A stretch of DNA of 64,000 nucleotides from DATBLE01 sp963837265 (GTDB lineage: Bacteria > Actinomycetota > Thermoleophilia > Gaiellales > Gaiellaceae), in contig CAWIMQ010000001.1 in the NCBI GenBank assembly GCA_963837265.1, positions 806,001 to 870,000 of the forward strand, read 5' to 3'. Positions within the stretch are counted from its first letter, which is position 1; the number at the start of each line of letters is the position of its first letter. Below the pieces are notes generated by a model. That model was not told the DNA's origin, searched no databases, and saw only the letters and a program-made list of their open reading frames with translations. Positions 46,307 through 54,659 of the stretch are shown here, piece after piece. A program made the position numbers and the translations under genes.

Positions 46307-47551
46307 TCAGGCGAGCTGCCAGACGTTGCCGCGCATGATCGGCACCGAGGCGCCGCCGGGCTCGATCCCGTCCACCTCGACCTCGGGGCCGCCGATCATG
46401 AAGTCCGTGTGTACGCGCGAGTGGTTGACGCCCAGCGCCTCCAACTCGTCGTCTCCGGGCACGGCGCCCCCGAAGTCGAGCGCGCTCATGACCGCGGTTC
46501 CGTACGCGATGTGGCACGCGGCGTTCTCGTCGAAGAGCGTGTTCCAGAACGTCGTCCCGCTGCGGCCGACCCTCGAGGTCGCGTCCACGAGCGCGACCTC
46601 GCCGAGGAACGACGCTCCTTCGTCGAGCGCCGTCTCCGCGCGGACCTCATCTGCTCCGCTCGACGCCTCCACTCCGGTCACCCGGCCGCCCGAGAAGGTC
46701 ACCCGGAGATCGCGGACGAGGGTTCCTCCGGTCAGGACGAGCGGCTGGGTCGCGCTCACGTGGCCTTCCGTCCGCCGCCGGTCGGGAGTGGTGAAGACCT
46801 CCTCGGTCGGAAGGTTCGGCACGTAGGACCGCCCCTGTGCCGTCTCCGCGTTGCCCGCCATCCAGCGCGACTGGGGCAGCATCCCGACGGTCAGGTCGGT
46901 GCCCGGGCCGCGGAAACGGACCGCGTCCAGGCGGCGCCCGTTCAGCTGTCCGGCCCGTTCCCGAAGGGCGCGCACGTGCTCGCTCCAGGCAGCGACCGGA
47001 TCGGGCTCGTCGAGCCGGACGGTTGCGCGGATCGTATCCCACAGGCGTGCGACGTCCGGCGTGCCGAAGACCTGCTCGGCCCAGCCGGGCGTCGGGAAGG
47101 CGACGATCGTCCACGGCATCTCGCCGCGATCGAAGACGTCCCAGTAGGCGCGCCGGAACTCCGGCATCGCCGACTGCGCGACCCGGGCCGAGGCGACTCC
47201 GGCGAACAGGTCGGGCTCCGGCTCGCCGACGATGCTCACCAGCGCCGTTCCGCGCTCGCCCTCCTCCCGCACGCGCTGCAGCATCCAGGACGGCGTCCAG
47301 CCCACCGCCTCCTCCGGAGCCAGCTCCGCGTTCGCCCGGCGCACGTGGACGTCGCTGTAGGTCGCCTCCACGCGGCGGGCGCCCTCCTCGAAGGCGACCC
47401 GGGCGAGGGCGCGAACGAGCGGAGCGTGCTCGACGTAGGCCAGGACGGTGACGTCCTGCCCCTGCTCGAGGTTCACGCCGACGCGCAGGGCGAGCCGGGC
47501 GTATTCCTCCAGCTCGGCTCCCCGTTCGGCCCAGAAGCGATCGCTGCCCAT
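46307..47551 (-). CDS. M29-family aminopeptidase (thermophilic type)
   Basis: 414 residues from ATG 47551. Features of the M29 family: an N-terminal domain with LEQGQDVTVLAYVEHAPLVR, the metal site region with SRWMAGNAETAQGRSY, the conserved LPTEEVFTTPDRRRTEGHV, DEGASFLGEVALVD, FWNTLFDENAACHIAYG and NHSRVHTDFMIGG. These carry the Glu, His and Asp residues that bind two metals. It removes N-terminal amino acids in the cytoplasm. It is divergent from the phosphoribosyltransferase gene. Confidence 0.93.
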   Translation of the reverse strand: MGSDRFWAERGAELEEYARLALRVGVNLEQGQDVTVLAYVEHAPLVRALARVAFEEGARRVEATYSDVHVRRANAELAPEEAVGWTPSWMLQRVREEGERGTALVSIVGEPEPDLFAGVASARVAQSAMPEFRRAYWDVFDRGEMPWTIVAFPTPGWAEQVFGTPDVARLWDTIRATVRLDEPDPVAAWSEHVRALRERAGQLNGRRLDAVRFRGPGTDLTVGMLPQSRWMAGNAETAQGRSYVPNLPTEEVFTTPDRRRTEGHVSATQPLVLTGGTLVRDLRVTFSGGRVTGVEASSGADEVRAETALDEGASFLGEVALVDATSRVGRSGTTFWNTLFDENAACHIAYGTAVMSALDFGGAVPGDDELEALGVNHSRVHTDFMIGGPEVEVDGIEPGGASVPIMRGNVWQLA

Positions 47552-47587
47552 GTAGGCGCGGACGCTACCACCGCCTAAGATCGACGG

Positions 47588-48097
47588 ATGGAAGGCGACC
47601 TCGTCGCGGCGCCCACCGGGTCGCCGCCCCGCGAGCGGATGACGTGGGGCGAGCTCGGGTCGGCCGCGCGCGAGCTCGGCACCGGCATCCTCGCCGACGG
47701 GTTCGAGCCCGATCTCATCCTCGGGATCGCCCGCGGCGGCATGCTCGTCGCCGGCGCCCTGGCCTACGCCCTCGACGTGAAGAACACGTTCACGATGAAC
47801 GTCGAGTTCTACACCGGCGTCGACGAGCGGCTGCCCGTCCCGATGCTCCTGCCTCCGGTGCCCGATCTCGTCGACCTGCACGACTCCCGGATGCTGATCG
47901 CGGACGACGTCGCCGACACCGGGCAGACACTCGCGCTGGTGAAGGGCTTCTGCGCCGGCCAGGTGGGCGAGGTGCGCGTCGCGGTGCTCTACGAGAAGCC
48001 GCGCTCGATCGTCGGCTGCGAGTACGTCTGGCGACGCACCGACCGCTGGATCGACTTCCCCTGGTCGGCGGAGCCGCCGCTCACCGGAGGGACGTAG
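47588..48097 (+). CDS. phosphoribosyltransferase (XGPRT-like)
   Basis: 169 residues. The PRPP-binding motif is MLIADDVADTGQTL (acidic pair followed by TG), with the PPi loop in ILGIARGGMLVAGALA. C-terminal PWSAEPPL is also found in related xanthine/guanine-type enzymes. It probably salvages a purine base, but the exact base cannot be told. Confidence 0.9.
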   Translation: MEGDLVAAPTGSPPRERMTWGELGSAARELGTGILADGFEPDLILGIARGGMLVAGALAYALDVKNTFTMNVEFYTGVDERLPVPMLLPPVPDLVDLHDSRMLIADDVADTGQTLALVKGFCAGQVGEVRVAVLYEKPRSIVGCEYVWRRTDRWIDFPWSAEPPLTGGT

Positions 48098-48252
48098 ACC
48101 GGCCGACGTGACCCGGCGCCCCGGCGCCGTTCCGCACGAGCGCCATCGCCGTCCGGCACCAGAGGCGAGGTTGAACGCTCTCGTCCATGACGCTCAGTCT
48201 GAGCCTCGGCACGGACCGGCCGTTCCCGCCGACCGCCCGGTCGTGCGAGCGG

Positions 48253-48480
48253 CTATCGGGCGGAGACGAGGCAGGCGTCGTGCGAGGACCGCGCGACCCG
48301 CTCCCGCCGGAACGGCCGGCCCGCCTCGTCCAGGATCGTCAACGTTCCGTGTCCGAGCGACGGTGTGACCACGCGTCCCAGCCCACACTGGACGTTGTAC
48401 GAGCCGACGGGCACCGGTACCTGGCTCCGTGGCCTTCCGTCGAGCGCGTGCACCCTAAGTGCTCCCGGCCGGAAGTTCGG
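48253..48480 (-). pseudogene. beta-propeller gene, 3' part (split by IS630)
   Basis: The frame NFRPGALRVHALDGR, VGSYNVQCGLGRVVTPSLG, GTLTILDEAGRPFRR ending SSHDACLVSAR is the last blade and C-terminus of the propeller whose first part lies at 49322-50082. It has no start of its own before VHALDGR, so translation alone is unlikely. Confidence 0.75.
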
Positions 48481-48486
48481 TAGGGC

Positions 48487-49321
48487 TTGAAGGAGCCGCG
48501 ACGATCGCGGCGAATCGGTTGTCGCGATGCCGGGTCGGAGCCCCTACCAGATTGTCTTGAGCAGCGAGGAGCGGGCCGAGCTCGAGCGCCGCGTCGCCTG
48601 TTACACATTGCCGCACAAGGTGGTGCAGCGGGCGAAGATGGTCCTGTACGCGGCCGAGGGGTTGACGAACGTGGAGATTGCCCGCCGGCTGGAGACGGCG
48701 CCGGAGGTCGTCGCCCGCTGGCGAAGACGCTTCCACGATCAGCGGCTTGGTGGGCTCGAGGATCGAGCACGGTCAGGTCGCCCGCGCCGTTTTCCCCCGG
48801 AAGAGGTCGCCCAGGTGAAGGCGATCGCCTGCGAGTTGCCGCGTCAGCACGACCTGCCTTTGTCGCGCTTCTCGTGCGCTGAGCTGCACCGGCTGGTGAT
48901 CGAGCGCGGGGTCACCGAGGCCTCTGCCTCGACGATCGCCCGCTGGCTGAGAGAGGACGCGCTCAGGCCCTGGCAGCACCGCTCCTGGATCTTCCCCACC
49001 GACCCGGCCTTCCTCGAAAGGGCAGGGCCGGTGCTCGACCTCTACCAGGGACGTTGGCAGGGCAAGCTCTTGCATCCGGGCGAGTTCGTGATCTGCGCCG
49101 ACGAGAAGCCGTCGATCCAGGCTCGCGCTCGCATCCACCAGCCGCTTCCACCCTCGCCCCGCTCGCGCGGGCAGCGGGTCGAGCACACCTACGAGCGCAG
49201 AGGGGCGCTCACCTACCTGGCAGCGCTCGACATCGGCCGCCGCGGCAGACGACGCCCGCGCGTCTTCGGCCGCTCCGAGGCACGCGGTGGGATCGCCTCC
49301 TTTGACCGGCTCGTCCGGCCC
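48487..49321 (+). mobile_element. IS630-family element, truncated, inside a beta-propeller gene
   Basis: The segment holds an IS630 transposase lacking its 3' half and splits one gene into 48253-48480 and 49322-50082. Both ends begin TAGGG when read inwards, a weak sign of terminal repeats and of TA target choice, but the gene halves do not rejoin perfectly in frame. Confidence 0.75.
48527..49321 (+). pseudogene. IS630-family transposase, 3'-truncated
   Basis: ATG 48527. The N-terminal two helix-turn-helix segments (LSSEERAELERRVACYTLPH, LTNVEIARRLETAPEVVARW, GLEDRARSGRPRRF, SASTIARWLRED) and the first catalytic Asp (VICADEKPSIQAR) are intact. After ALDIGRRGRRRPRVFGR ... GGIASFDRLV the sequence runs into the flanking gene, so the second Asp and the Glu of the DDE set are missing. 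The element cannot move by itself. Confidence 0.88.
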
Positions 49322-50082
49322 CTAAGCGTGCCGCTCCAGCCGCTCGTCACGAAGGCGGCCCCGTCGGCGAAGGTGACGTGCTGGGGAGGCCAGTCGCCCG
49401 ACGGACGCGAGAGGAGCCGCCCGTTGCCGGCGTCGTAGACCGCCAGCTCGAACCGGTCGCCCGAGCTGACCCAGACGTGCCGCGCATCGGGCGCGAAGCC
49501 GACGTCGTGGGCGAGAAACGGGGGCCGGAAGCGGCGCACGAGGCGCGGCCGGCCTCGCACGGAGACGTCGATGACGGCCACCTCCTCGGCCTTCGAGCCG
49601 AGAGCGATCCACAGCGTCCTCGCCGCCGCGTCGATGCTCACGTGACGGGCGCGCGGGCCGACCCGCTCGCGTCCGACGACCGTCCCTCTGAGCACATCGA
49701 GCGCGACCACCTCGCCCGCGGCTGCGTCGGTGACGTAGGCGTGCCGGCCGTCAGGGTGCGCGGCCGTGTAGCGCGGCTCGCCGAGCCCGTGAAGGACGTG
49801 GGCAACCGAGAGCGACCGGGTGCGGATCAGGCTGACCGCCCCGACGTCCGAGTGGGCGACGACCGCGACCCTGCCGGCACCGGCCGTCTCGATGCTCCGC
49901 GGGTACGGAAGCGTGGGAATCGTCTTCCGTACGCGGCCGCTCCGGGCGTCCACCGCGAGCACGCGCGACTCGAGGTCGGCGGTGACGAGCACGAGGGGCG
50001 ACGCCGCGGCTCCGGCCGCGAGCGCACGACCCGGCGCGACCGCGACCGCCGCCGCGGCGACCAGGAGCTCGCGCCTGTTCAT
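49322..50082 (-). pseudogene. secreted beta-propeller (YncE/YVTN-like) protein, 5' part
   Basis: About 253 residues from ATG 50082. An RR-containing signal (MNRRELLVAAAAVAVAPG, possibly Tat) is followed by about five propeller blades of 40-45 residues: PLVLVTADLESRVLAVDARSG, YTAAHPDGRHAYVTDAAAGE, HVSIDAAARTLWIALGSK, AHDVGFAPDARHVWVSSGDR, QHVTFADGAAFVTSGWSGTL. The last blade is interrupted by the IS630 remnant and continues at 48480 on the same strand. The truncated protein may still fold and be exported, but the gene is broken. Function unknown. Confidence 0.8.
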
Positions 50083-50189
50083 GCCTCACTATACGAAGCC
50101 GGGGCGGCGGGGCGGTCCCGTCGCCAGCCGCCCCCGGCTTCTCGGTGGGATGATCGAGCCAGATCCGTGCACATGGCTACGATCGGAAC

Positions 50190-51194
50190 GTGAGTCGCCC
50201 AGCTCACAGCAGCGCCGAGCTCAGTTGGCGGGTCGGCAAGGCCACGATCCACGGCACGCTCCTTCGTCCGCTGCCGCAGGGCATCGGTGCGGGCGTGGTG
50301 TTTGCCGCCGGGAGCGGCCCGACCGACCGCGACTGGAACTCACCGCTGCTTGCAGGCACGAACGGCAGCGGGAAGCTCCTTGCGGAGGCTCTGGCAGCCG
50401 CCGGAATCACCTCGCTCCGCTACGACAAGAGCGTCTCGGGGCCGCAGGCGGTCGAGAACATCACGGCACTCGGCGGCCTGACGATGCAGTACCACGCCGA
50501 CGAGTTCGCAGGAGCTGTGCGCGTGCTCGCCGAGGAGCCGTCCGTTGATCGCATCTTCGGTCTCGGCAACAGCGAAGGGACGCTCCACGTCCTCCACTAC
50601 CAGCTCGGCGATCCGGACATCCCGCTCGCGGGCGTGGTGCTGATCGCCCCTCCTGGCCGCTCCGTCGGGGAGGTCGGGCGGGCGCAGCTTGCAGCGCAAG
50701 CCGCGCTCATCCCGAACGGCGTGGCACTGCTCGCGCTGTACGACCAAGCGGTCGCGCGCTTCGTGCGCGGCGAGCCGACGACGCCCGACCCGGCCCTTCC
50801 GGAAGGCGTGCAGACCCTGCTACACGGCCTCGAAAGCCCGATGAACCTTCCCTTCGCCCGCGAGCTCTGGCTCGCCGATGCCGCCTCCCTGCTCGGCCGC
50901 GTCGACGTGCCCACGCTCGTCGTGATCGGAAAGAAAGACATCCAGGTCAACTGGAAGGACGACGGCGAGCTCCTCCACCGCGCAGCCGCGGGACGCGCCG
51001 ACATCACCTTCGTCTTCCCCGACGACGCCAACCACGTCCTCAAACACGAGCCGCATCAACTGGGAGAGGTGACGGCCGAGGCCCTCTTTGCCGCGTACAA
51101 CGCCGACGACGCCGTTCTCGATGCGGATGCAACCTCAACGGTCATCGGCTGGCTGAGGCAGCACGCGGAACTCGATCGTCTTCAAGCGCCGTGA
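50190..51194 (+). CDS. alpha/beta hydrolase
   Basis: 334 residues from GTG 50190. The nucleophile elbow is FGLGNSEGTLH (GxSxG), the oxyanion region GVVFAAGSGPTDRDWNSP, the acid in VVIGKKDIQVNW and the His in DDANHVLKHEP. This is the typical catalytic triad order of the esterase/peptidase-like clan. No signal peptide, so cytoplasmic. The substrate is unknown; the neighbours give no hint. Confidence 0.88.
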   Translation: MSRPAHSSAELSWRVGKATIHGTLLRPLPQGIGAGVVFAAGSGPTDRDWNSPLLAGTNGSGKLLAEALAAAGITSLRYDKSVSGPQAVENITALGGLTMQYHADEFAGAVRVLAEEPSVDRIFGLGNSEGTLHVLHYQLGDPDIPLAGVVLIAPPGRSVGEVGRAQLAAQAALIPNGVALLALYDQAVARFVRGEPTTPDPALPEGVQTLLHGLESPMNLPFARELWLADAASLLGRVDVPTLVVIGKKDIQVNWKDDGELLHRAAAGRADITFVFPDDANHVLKHEPHQLGEVTAEALFAAYNADDAVLDADATSTVIGWLRQHAELDRLQAP

Positions 51195-51207
51195 GCAATA
51201 GTCGTAC

Positions 51208-51429
51208 TCAGCCGCCCCTGAGCGCGCGGAGCACCTCGCCCGGCTCGGCGTGCCGTCCGACCTCGAGCTTGGAGAAGACGAGCCGTCCGTCCGCGAACAC
51301 GTCGAACTGGCTCTTCTCGCCGGGCGTGTCGGTCGCGTCGTAGCCCTCCGCCTTCAGCTCGGCCACGAGACTCGCGGCCCGCGCGTCGTAGCCCGATCAG
51401 ACGGGGCAGTAGTAGATCTCGACCTTCAC
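51208..51429 (-). CDS. SelW/Rdx-family selenoprotein (TGA read as selenocysteine)
   Basis: 73 codons from GTG 51429 to TGA 51208, with an in-frame TGA at 51397-51399 (codon 11). The protein reads VKVEIYYCPV-U-SGYDARAASLVAE, then LKAEGYDATDTPGEKSQFDV and FADGRLVFSKLEVGRHAEPG. This is the Rdx (SelW/SelT/SelH) thioredoxin-like fold with the CxxU redox motif exactly where the family has it. The sequence after the TGA is as typical as that before it. A SECIS-like hairpin follows directly. The GTG start overlaps the stop of the FMN dehydrogenase (GTGA). The protein likely acts in thiol redox chemistry. If Sec is not inserted, only a 10-residue peptide is made. Confidence 0.85.
51361..51396 (-). promoter_or_regulatory. 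bacterial SECIS-like stem-loop after the Sec TGA
   Basis: Directly 3' of the TGA the RNA can form GGCUACGA/UCGUGGCC (one G-U pair) with an inner CGCG/CGCG stem and a CGGGC loop starting 16 nt after the TGA. Position, size and G in the apical loop match SECIS elements that recruit SelB in bacteria. It lies inside the coding region, as bacterial SECIS elements do. Confidence 0.7.
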
Positions 51430-52700
51430 CGACCTGACTCTAGACAGACAGGCAAGACCTCGGCCGCCGCACGGCAGCCGGCGAGGCCGAGCGTGAGGTC
51501 GAAGTCGGCGACGAGATTGCGGATCACCTCGCGGACTCCGGCCTCGCCCGCGAGCGCGAGGCCGTAGACGTAGGGCCGTCCGATCAGCACGGCCGCCGCG
51601 CCGAGCGCCAGCGCCTTGAACGCATCGGCGCCGCCACGGACGCCGCTGTCGAGCAGGACCGGGACGCGGCCGGCGACCGCATCGGCCACCGCGGGCAGCG
51701 CGTCGAGCGAGGCGACCGCGCCGTCCACCTGCCTGCCTCCGTGGTTGGAGACGACGATCCCGTCCACCCCGTGCTCGACCGCGAGCCGCGCGTCGTCGGG
51801 ATGGAGGATCCCCTTGAGCAGGATCGGAAGCGCCGTCTGCCCGCGGAGCCACGGCAGCTCGTCCCAGGTCAGCGACGGCCGCGAGTAGATGCCGAGGAAC
51901 TCGCGCACGGCGGCGAGCGGGAGGCCCGAGCGCAGGTTCTCCCTGAAGCGGCCCGGATACGCGGCGGTCGCCGTCAGGAGCGAGCGGACCGCCTTCGGCG
52001 TCGGCAGGCCGTCGCGCTCGGCCCTCGCCGGCCTGAGCAGGCTGCGGAAGACCGGGTCGCTCGTGTACTGGGCGATTCCCTTGCCGAGCGCGAACGGCAG
52101 GTACGCGAGGTCGAGATCGCGGCAGCGCCAGCCGAGCATCGTCGTGTCCAGCGTGACCACGATCGCCTCGCAGCCGCACGCCTCCGCGCGGCGGACGAAG
52201 CTGGCGACGAGATCGTTCGAGGTGCTCCAGTAGAGCTGGAACCAGCGGGGCGCGTCGCCCATCGCCGCGGCGGTCTCCTCCATCGGGCGCGAGGCCTGGT
52301 TCGAGAAGATCATCGGCACGCCCTCCGCGGCCGCGGCCCTCGCGACCGCGACGTCCGCGTCGCGGTGCGCGAGCTCGAGGACGCCGATCGGCGCGAGCAG
52401 GAACGGGGAGGGCAGGCGGCGGCCGAGGAGCTCGACGCTCGTGTCCCGCTCGGACACGTCGCGCAGCACCCGGGGAACGATCCGCCGGCGGTCGAAGGCG
52501 GCCCGGTTGGCCGCGATCGTGCTCTCGAGGCCGGCGCCGCCGGCGACGTAGGCGTACGCCTCGCGCGTCATCCGCCGGCGCGCCGACCGCTCCAGCCGCT
52601 CGAAGCCGAAGGGAACGAGCGGCCGCCGCCCGCGGAGGCCGGCGAGGTAGACGTCCGACTGGCGCGTGCGGCCGAAGTGCCCGCCGACCGGGGAGCTCAC
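51426..52700 (-). CDS. FMN-dependent alpha-hydroxy-acid dehydrogenase
   Basis: 424 residues, a TIM barrel of the lactate 2-monooxygenase/glycolate oxidase family. Seen are FLLAPIGVLELAH, IFSNQASRPMEE, APRWFQLYWSTSNDL, VVTLDTTMLGWRCRDLDL, PILLKGILHPDDA (FMN-binding Lys), VVSNHGGRQVDGA (catalytic His and Arg) and VLLDSGVRGGADAF. It oxidises a 2-hydroxy acid to the 2-oxo acid, passing electrons to oxygen or a quinone. Its last base pairs overlap the start of the selenoprotein, so the two are translationally coupled and may work in one redox step. Confidence 0.93.
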   Translation of the reverse strand: MSSPVGGHFGRTRQSDVYLAGLRGRRPLVPFGFERLERSARRRMTREAYAYVAGGAGLESTIAANRAAFDRRRIVPRVLRDVSERDTSVELLGRRLPSPFLLAPIGVLELAHRDADVAVARAAAAEGVPMIFSNQASRPMEETAAAMGDAPRWFQLYWSTSNDLVASFVRRAEACGCEAIVVTLDTTMLGWRCRDLDLAYLPFALGKGIAQYTSDPVFRSLLRPARAERDGLPTPKAVRSLLTATAAYPGRFRENLRSGLPLAAVREFLGIYSRPSLTWDELPWLRGQTALPILLKGILHPDDARLAVEHGVDGIVVSNHGGRQVDGAVASLDALPAVADAVAGRVPVLLDSGVRGGADAFKALALGAAAVLIGRPYVYGLALAGEAGVREVIRNLVADFDLTLGLAGCRAAAEVLPVCLESGR

Positions 52701-52718
52701 GCCGTGATGCTAGTGCCG

Positions 52719-53693
52719 CTAGGGCACGCGGAGCCGGTAGAGCACGCCCTGGTCGTAGTCGGTCGCCCACAGGCCGGACGGGCCGGCGGCGACCTGGGTG
52801 AAGACGGGCGCCGACCCCTTCGAGAGCGTGAGCGCCCTGCCCGGCCGGTTCGTCGCCGGATCGATGCGGACGACCTTGCCGGCGCCGCCCACCCAGGCGG
52901 CGCCCCGGAAGAAGGCGACGCCGAACGGGGCCGGGACGGGCACCGGGATCGACGCGACCACCTTCGCCCGCGCCGCGTCGACACGGGTGACGCGGTCGAA
53001 GTTCGGGTTCGTGATCCAGAGGGACCCGCCCCCCGCGGCGGCCCACCAGGTGTCGGCGATCCCGTGCTTCGGCGCGCCGGGCGCCGAGACCGTCACGCGT
53101 GCACGCACCTCGCCGGTGTCGGGATCGAGCCGGACCAGGGACGACGGGCTCTGGGTCAGGAGCCAGACGCTGTCGCCCGCGTAGGCGATTCCGGTCCCGA
53201 GGGCGCCGGCGACCGCGAAGACGCGCCTCTTGCCGGTGGCGGCGTCGATCCGCGTCACCGACGATCCCTGGAAGTGGAATGCCCAGACGTAGCCGCCGCC
53301 GGCGGCGAGGCCGCCCGGACGGGAGTCGACCTTGATCCGGGCCGTCACGCGGTTTCTCCGCGGGTCGATGCGGTCGACGACGCCGGCGCCGTCGCGCGCG
53401 ACCCAGATGCTGCCCCCGGCGGCGACGGCGGAGTCGAGATAGCCGCCGCCGGGCGCCGGCGAGCCGAGCTTCAGCGTCGCCGCGATCTTCCCGCGCGCGA
53501 CCGCGACGCGAGAGACCGTGCCGGCGAGCGTGCCCGGCACCCAGACCGCCCCGCGGTCGACCGCGGGAACGCCGGCCCCGCCTCCGACCTGGACGCGGGC
53601 GATCACCGAGGCCGGCGGGCCCGCCGCTCCGCCGAAGGCGGCGCCGCAAGCGACGAGGAGCAGCCCTGCGACCACGGGGAGACGCCGCCGCAC
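52719..53693 (-). CDS. exported beta-propeller (Vgb/NHL-like) protein
   Basis: 324 residues from GTG 53693. A lipoprotein-like signal (RRLPVVAGLLLVACG) precedes seven blades with repeated aromatic-Val and RIDP motifs: GAVWVPGTLAGTVSRV, GGSIWVARDGAGVVDRIDP, GYVWAFHFQGSSVTRID, DSVWLLTQSPSSLVRLDP, GSLWITNPNFDRVTRVD, GAAWVGGAGKVVRIDP, SGLWATDYDQGVLYRL. It is a paralogue of the next gene upstream, starting three bases after its stop. No enzymatic residues are evident; such proteins bind partners or ligands outside the cell. Confidence 0.85.
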   Translation of the reverse strand: MRRRLPVVAGLLLVACGAAFGGAAGPPASVIARVQVGGGAGVPAVDRGAVWVPGTLAGTVSRVAVARGKIAATLKLGSPAPGGGYLDSAVAAGGSIWVARDGAGVVDRIDPRRNRVTARIKVDSRPGGLAAGGGYVWAFHFQGSSVTRIDAATGKRRVFAVAGALGTGIAYAGDSVWLLTQSPSSLVRLDPDTGEVRARVTVSAPGAPKHGIADTWWAAAGGGSLWITNPNFDRVTRVDAARAKVVASIPVPVPAPFGVAFFRGAAWVGGAGKVVRIDPATNRPGRALTLSKGSAPVFTQVAAGPSGLWATDYDQGVLYRLRVP

Positions 53694-53695
53694 CG

Positions 53696-54595
53696 CTACT
53701 CCGGGTGGATGCGCCAGACCTCGGCGCCGACGAAGACCGAGACCCACACGTCGCCCTCCGCCCCGGCGACGACGGCCGGCCCGCTGCCGGTCGGGATCCT
53801 CTCGACGACCTTCCCCGTCTCGCCGTCGATCCTCACCACCTGGTTGCCGACGTCGTCCGGGACCCACACATCGCCGCCTACCACGTCGAGGTTGACCGGG
53901 CTGCCGCCGACCTTCACGGTCGAGAGCAGTCTCCGCTTCACGGCGTCGATCCTGGAGACGGAGCCGCTCTTCGTGTTCGAGACCCAGACGTCGGTGCCGT
54001 TGACGGCGATCCAGGACGCGCCGAGGCCTCCCGAGCGGACCTTCGTCACCCTGTAGGTCCGCGGGTCGAGCCGGTAGACGAAGCGGCCGTGGTCGTCGCC
54101 GACCCAGATCGCGCCGGCGGCGAAGCCGATGCCGGCGGGCAGCGCGCCGGCCGGGAACGCGACCGTCTTCAGCACCCTGTTCGAGACCGGGCTGATGCGC
54201 TGGACGGTGCCGGAGCCGCGGTTGGAGATCCAGATCGACCGGAGGGCATAGGCGACGTCGTAGGTGGTCGAGCCGACCGGAATCGAGGCGAGCCTGCGGC
54301 CGGTCACCGGGTCGAATCGGTCGAGCCGGCTCGACTGCGTGACCACCCAGAGCGAGCCGGCCGCGACCCTGAGCTCGCACGGGGTCGCGTCGGTCGCGAC
54401 CCGCTTCGTCACCGTGTTCGTCGCCGGGTCGATCCTGAACAGCCTCGCGAAGGTCGCGTCGCTGACCCACACGGCGCCCGGCGCGCCGCCGACCCCGCAC
54501 GGCGTCCCGGGAACCGAGACCTTCGCCACCACCTGGCTCCCGCCCGCCGCCGCGACGGCGAACGGGAGCGCTGCGAGGAGGAAGGAGAGCCTCAT
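53696..54595 (-). CDS. exported beta-propeller (Vgb/NHL-like) protein, paralogue
   Basis: 299 residues from ATG 54595; the signal peptide is MRLSFLLAALPFAVAAAGGS. Blades carry the same pattern as the downstream gene: GAVWVSDATFARLFRIDP, GSLWVVTQSSRLDRFDP, RSIWISNRGSGTVQRISP, GAIWVGDDHGRFVYRLDP, TDVWVSNTKSGSVSRID, GDVWVPDDVGNQVVRID, GDVWVSVFVGAEVWRI. Seven blades would close the propeller. The pair arose by duplication and is probably one operon. Function unknown. Confidence 0.85.
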   Translation of the reverse strand: MRLSFLLAALPFAVAAAGGSQVVAKVSVPGTPCGVGGAPGAVWVSDATFARLFRIDPATNTVTKRVATDATPCELRVAAGSLWVVTQSSRLDRFDPVTGRRLASIPVGSTTYDVAYALRSIWISNRGSGTVQRISPVSNRVLKTVAFPAGALPAGIGFAAGAIWVGDDHGRFVYRLDPRTYRVTKVRSGGLGASWIAVNGTDVWVSNTKSGSVSRIDAVKRRLLSTVKVGGSPVNLDVVGGDVWVPDDVGNQVVRIDGETGKVVERIPTGSGPAVVAGAEGDVWVSVFVGAEVWRIHPE

Positions 54596-54659
54596 CGAGG
54601 GCACGCTAGGCGGCTAGGATCGGCTCCCGCAACTCCTTCGCCGGAAAGAGGATCAGATC

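Noticed and set aside
51397..53649. A 750-codon - strand frame ending at the TGA 51397
   Set aside because: Only its last ten codons are real (the start of the selenoprotein); the rest is in the wrong frame relative to the FMN dehydrogenase and a propeller.
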